DNA from: Pyxicephalus adspersus
Taxonomy: Eukaryota > Chordata > Amphibia > Anura > Pyxicephalidae
Assembly (NCBI RefSeq): GCF_032062135.1
Contig: NC_092862.1
Span: 63,247,163 to 63,311,162 of the forward strand
DNA: 64,000 nucleotides
Direction: 5' to 3'
This document shows, piece after piece, positions 60,112 to 64,000 of the stretch. The first letter of the stretch is position 1. Each line of letters opens with the position of its first letter. The notes under the pieces are model-generated. The model did not search any database, was not told the origin of the DNA, and was given only the letters and a program-made list of their open reading frames with translations. A program made the position numbers and the translations under genes.

Positions 60112-62569
60112 TAATAATAAAAACTATAACCAAGTAGTGGATGAGTGAGAAAAAACAGTGTCTGCTGTCCATATGCTGTTTCTTCTTATAGGCAAACCCC
60201 TAGGAGTGCTCAAAAACTGGAAGAGCCAGCACTGTACCAAATGGTACTTTCCTGTTCCTTCTTTGGCCTCTTGTAGTTATGTCACTCATTGTGCAGGCCT
60301 GCAAGACTGAGTGAGTAGATGAGTAGTGGTTGGGCACCACTGTAGATTCAACCCAAACTGGCCAGACCATGCAAAGTTTATTGAGCTAAGTGAGTTAGCA
60401 AATGTTGCAAATGAGTGCTTCATTGTGTTTAAAGGAAATGAAAAACATGCGTTTTATTAGCACATGATTAGTTGGTTGAAACACTGCTTCACAATATTTA
60501 CTAAGCTAATGAATAAATAACATTATTTTATCAATTCAACAAAAGTGTATTGATTTAAGAGAACTCAAGCTTAAAATCTGCTTGGTATTGAATATTGCAT
60601 ACCTACATTTCTTTTCCAGGATTCATTGGCAGCTTTGTTAGCAAATGTGAGCATGATCAGTTTATTTATAACATTCTAATCTGACACATGATTGATCTGC
60701 AATATACAAAACAATAAGCTGGCAGATGCCAGTTAAAAACAAATGCAAGCATTGAGTAAAAACAAAGATCAGAAAGCACATGTGAATATAAGATGAAGTT
60801 TGTTTGGTTTTTAATAGATTTTTGTTTAGATGTATAAGAACTCAGAAAAGTAACAGATTTTCTTTAATCTGTACTTACTTCAGGTCACTTACTTTAAAGG
60901 CAGGGATCCCCAAAAAAAAGTTTTTACCTTTAAAATGTATTACTGATTTGGTAAACACCTCTAAAAACTTCACGTTGAATTACTTAGAATGAATTCCCCC
61001 TAAAAATCCTCACTAACATCTCTTTAAACCCATTCAAATAATCATAAATAAAGCTATTTCACATTAAACAGTAACCCCATAAGTTAATTAGCAAACAAAA
61101 TGCATACACAATAAAAAATGTTCACAGACTCCAGCTAACAATAGCAGCAATACCAGTACAAATGGATTTCATATCTGACTTCCATACTAGTTTATACCGA
61201 TCTTTCAGTAATCCCATATTATACCTGTAAAATAAAAACTCTGGCATCATACTTGGCCTTTCTTGAAATTTGATTTAATTGTTATTTACTTTAGGCAAAA
61301 CATATAACTGGAATTCTAAAATGTATATTCTAATATAACTCAAAATGACTTCTAGTCAATACCTGATAGTCTTTTCTTACCGGTGCCTTGTGGCTAACAA
61401 AAGTCTGCTATACTGAGTAGCATTCCAACTTACTTTTATTATTCAATATAGCATAGAGCTTTGTGTTGAGTACTGGTTTTGCAATAAATCTTTCATCCAG
61501 CCTCTAAATTATTCCATTTATTATTTTGAAAATTCAAAGTCAATATAAAGGATATACGCTAATTTAAAGCTAGTTTAATAAAAAAAAATTGCCTGTTGAA
61601 CTTGTCTGTTTGCCATTCATTTTTATGGTCTGCCATATGAAGAAGTTGCAGGTGTGTGTCATCTGCTTACATATTTTGACCTAAAAAGTCTATACTTTCT
61701 GTTTCTTCAAGGCAGTAAAGGGGATGCCAGTTATCCATTTTCCCCTATCTTTTTTCCTGCAACAATTCTCTATCCACCGACACTATGACTGCTCTGTGCG
61801 CCACTTTTTTATAGAGGGCTGGCACATTTCATCATTCATATTATTGGCCACTGGAAGCCTGCTGACAACGTTAACAAGGTCAGAAAGGTAATTAGGAGTA
61901 CTTGTTGCCATCATAGTTTACATGCATTTTGGTTTTCTGCTTAATTTTAAACATACATTTTGGGTCGAACCCACAGTGGTTCAGAACCTTATCCTTACCT
62001 TTGGACTGGTGTCACAATTTTTTTTTTTTAGAATCAATGTGCATTTTGTAGTAGGTCATTGATAATGGTTTCTTGAAAAAAGTTAGGGTAAACACCTCTT
62101 GATTTTATGAGCACCACTAATTTTGAGCAACTAGGGAATGTGCGCTACATTTCTTGGGTGGTGCTTTAGGTACTAAGGCTGCAACCATTCAACATTTTTT
62201 TCCTATCTCCCAAATCTCGGATAAAAAATACTGACGTAGCATCCGAGGCCTGCAAAGGTGGTTTAAGGGAGGAAAAAATGAGCTTTGTACTGGTGGGATT
62301 TGGCTTGGAAAGAAGAGAGATCTGTACTGCAAAAGCTACAGACTATGTTAGACATAGTAATTAAAATGGCAAAGTAATTCAGGCATATTTTGTGGGTAGA
62401 AGTATTGTGGCAAATGTGTGCCCTTTATATATTGAGAACACTGACATATTATTTATCCATGTCCCCTAAAGAGGAAATAATGTCCATAAAGTGACCAGTC
62501 TGGGCTTTATTGCAGAAATGAAAAGGTGATGTCTCTTATAATAAGAATTCTTACCAGCCTGATCGCACT

Positions 62570-62763
62570 GCATCTGTCAAAATGCATGTGCATACCACCA
62601 TTTGTTGCAAGGATACCCAGCACATCGCACCTGCGCAGGAGTTCCTGGCCCAACCAATTAAAATGGCTGAAGATCGGAACGAGGAAGAGGGGAAGTAAGA
62701 GGATGGCAGTGCCTGTGATAGAATGAGGTCAGAAGAGCATACATAGGGTTTAGTTCCGCTTTA
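62570..62763. mobile_element. Fragment of the TTAA-element family
   Basis: It ends GGGTTTAGTTCCGCTTTAA, the same form as the right end of the element at 32173. A short open frame before it has no domain. Confidence 0.4.
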
Positions 62764-64000
62764 AGTTCCACCCACTGATACCATTATGCACTTTATTCCT
62801 TTTCTACAGGCGTTGAAATATGCCCTAGTTTTTTCACAAATCCAACAACATCCCCGATAGAAATATTTTAGAACTGAACAAGGAAAGCTAAGAACCTGCA
62901 CCACATGTTAACTGTTGACATTGTCTACATTGGAAAAATTTGTCTATTATTTCTACTACGGCAACAGTGGCCGCTGAGGAAACACTTGGTGACCTTGTCA
63001 TCCCATTTAGATGAACATCATTCACACACAATAAGTAAAATACCTAAGTAAAACACCTAAATGGGGATGGGATAAAACCTCAGCTGTCATTAAACGTGCA
63101 CCACTATTGGGGAAATATTCCTAGAGGCACTGGAAAAAGTTTGTTGTCCCCCATCTACTAAAACATTAAAATACATTTTTAGCTGTAACATTATTGTAGT
63201 CCTTGTTGGGAGCTGTGGAGACCAACAAATGGTTCCTATTAACACTGTCAACATGAAAGCAACCATGTACAAGCAATGCAATAAATAAAAACTGATTATT
63301 ACTAAATATTAGCAATTAATAAGCATGCAATTCTTTTACAATAGGTAATATTTTACAATTCTTCTTATGTCTTGTAATAATATTTAAAGTTGTTCACATC
63401 ATTTGCTGACAGCCATTCTTTTAAACACTGCATGGGGACCAGTTAAAAAATGAGATATGGAACAATTCCAAAGCAGGCGCTGACTTTACGATGCCATTGT
63501 GATACTTACTTCTTTAATTACCAATTAAGTCTAATGCCCTTGTAATTTTTTCTTTACTTTTTTAATAATCATGCGGTTTGGAAATTGTTACTGGAACATT
63601 TTTAGTATTTTCTTGGGCCCATGATGCACATGCATATGTCACTTCAAGTTTTGCAAGACTTTTAACTGTGCTTTTTAATAGAAGAAATATGAGGTCCAAC
63701 ACTCAACAGCTGTGTTTGTTTACAGGGTTTGCAATTAACACTGAACTAATGGAGAGATTCCAGCGACTTTCTTGGCACTGTGAGTATAATTTAAAATATA
63801 TAGTCAAGGGCCCAAAATCATAAACTTGCCATTTGTGGTGTCCAAAGATTGATATGCACGCACTGGCAAACCTCACACCACTGTGGGGCCTATACATAGT
63901 AGAGATCACAAGGTAATGATGTCACATAATCACAAAAGCATTTTTTCTCTTACCATAGCCATAAAACATAAACCCTGGCTGGGTAACATGTGAAGGGTTT

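Larger units (their letters stand above)
42561..64000 (-). other. bmp6: bmp6 first intron, 3' part (runs off the window)
   Basis: 21.4 kb between exon 2 and the window end. No frame resembles the GC-rich, signal-bearing first BMP6 exon, so exon 1 lies beyond 64000. Content: LINE and DNA-transposon remains listed separately, AT microsatellites, and long AT-rich stretches without a recognised feature (42561-43300, 46700-47700, 47800-49200, 49900-51400, 52400-53240, 54200-57180, 58030-59170, 60120-62550, 62770-64000). Confidence 0.7.

Noticed and set aside
42561..64000. bmp6 exon 1 inside the window
   Set aside because: No minus-strand frame shows a signal peptide plus the Leu/Pro-rich propeptide start followed by a donor in the needed phase, and no GC-rich island is present in this range.

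Overview
The window is vertebrate nuclear DNA, AT-rich and CpG-poor, with long introns and many interspersed repeats. I read it as an amphibian, most likely a ranoid frog. The protein divergence fits this, and so do several repeats that I recognise from frog genomes, recalled without a database check. It carries parts of two well-known genes in convergent (tail-to-tail) order, the order I recall for human TXNDC5 and BMP6. No bacterial-type gene, CRISPR array or operon is present.

Layout. Positions 1-2000 hold repeats, including a hAT-type element (928-1614). A CpG-rich promoter region follows. txndc5 (+ strand, 2219-11442) has ten coding exons, all with GT-AG introns and matching phases. They give a 406-residue ER protein with a signal peptide, three CGHC thioredoxin domains and a C-terminal RDEL retrieval signal. 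A likely poly(A) signal lies at 11975. About 4 kb of sequence with no gene separates it from bmp6 (- strand). Six bmp6 coding exons are present (42560 down to 16133). They encode the C-terminal part of the propeptide, the furin-type site and the whole mature ligand of 139 residues. The first coding exon is not in the window, so 42561-64000 is read as the 3' part of a very large first intron.

The introns and flanks carry transposon remains. They include two related hAT-type elements with 8-bp target duplications, a Tc1-like remnant and a CR1/L2-like LINE tail. There are also two L1-type LINE fragments, one with a 13-bp target duplication and a second element nested inside it. Other items are a piggyBac-type TTAA element next to another TTAA-flanked element, a Tigger-like MITE, three copies of a palindromic 0.22-kb MITE, a candidate solo LTR, and a decayed minus-strand protein-coding relic at about 26.7-28.0 kb.

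The two genes share no pathway that the sequence shows. Txndc5 is an ER disulfide chaperone and Bmp6 is a secreted disulfide-rich ligand, so a working link is only speculation. I found no convincing undescribed system. The most useful leads are a (GT)29 tract just upstream of the last txndc5 acceptor, an unusual Gly in the Bmp6 cystine-knot ring, and the nested and internally duplicated transposons.
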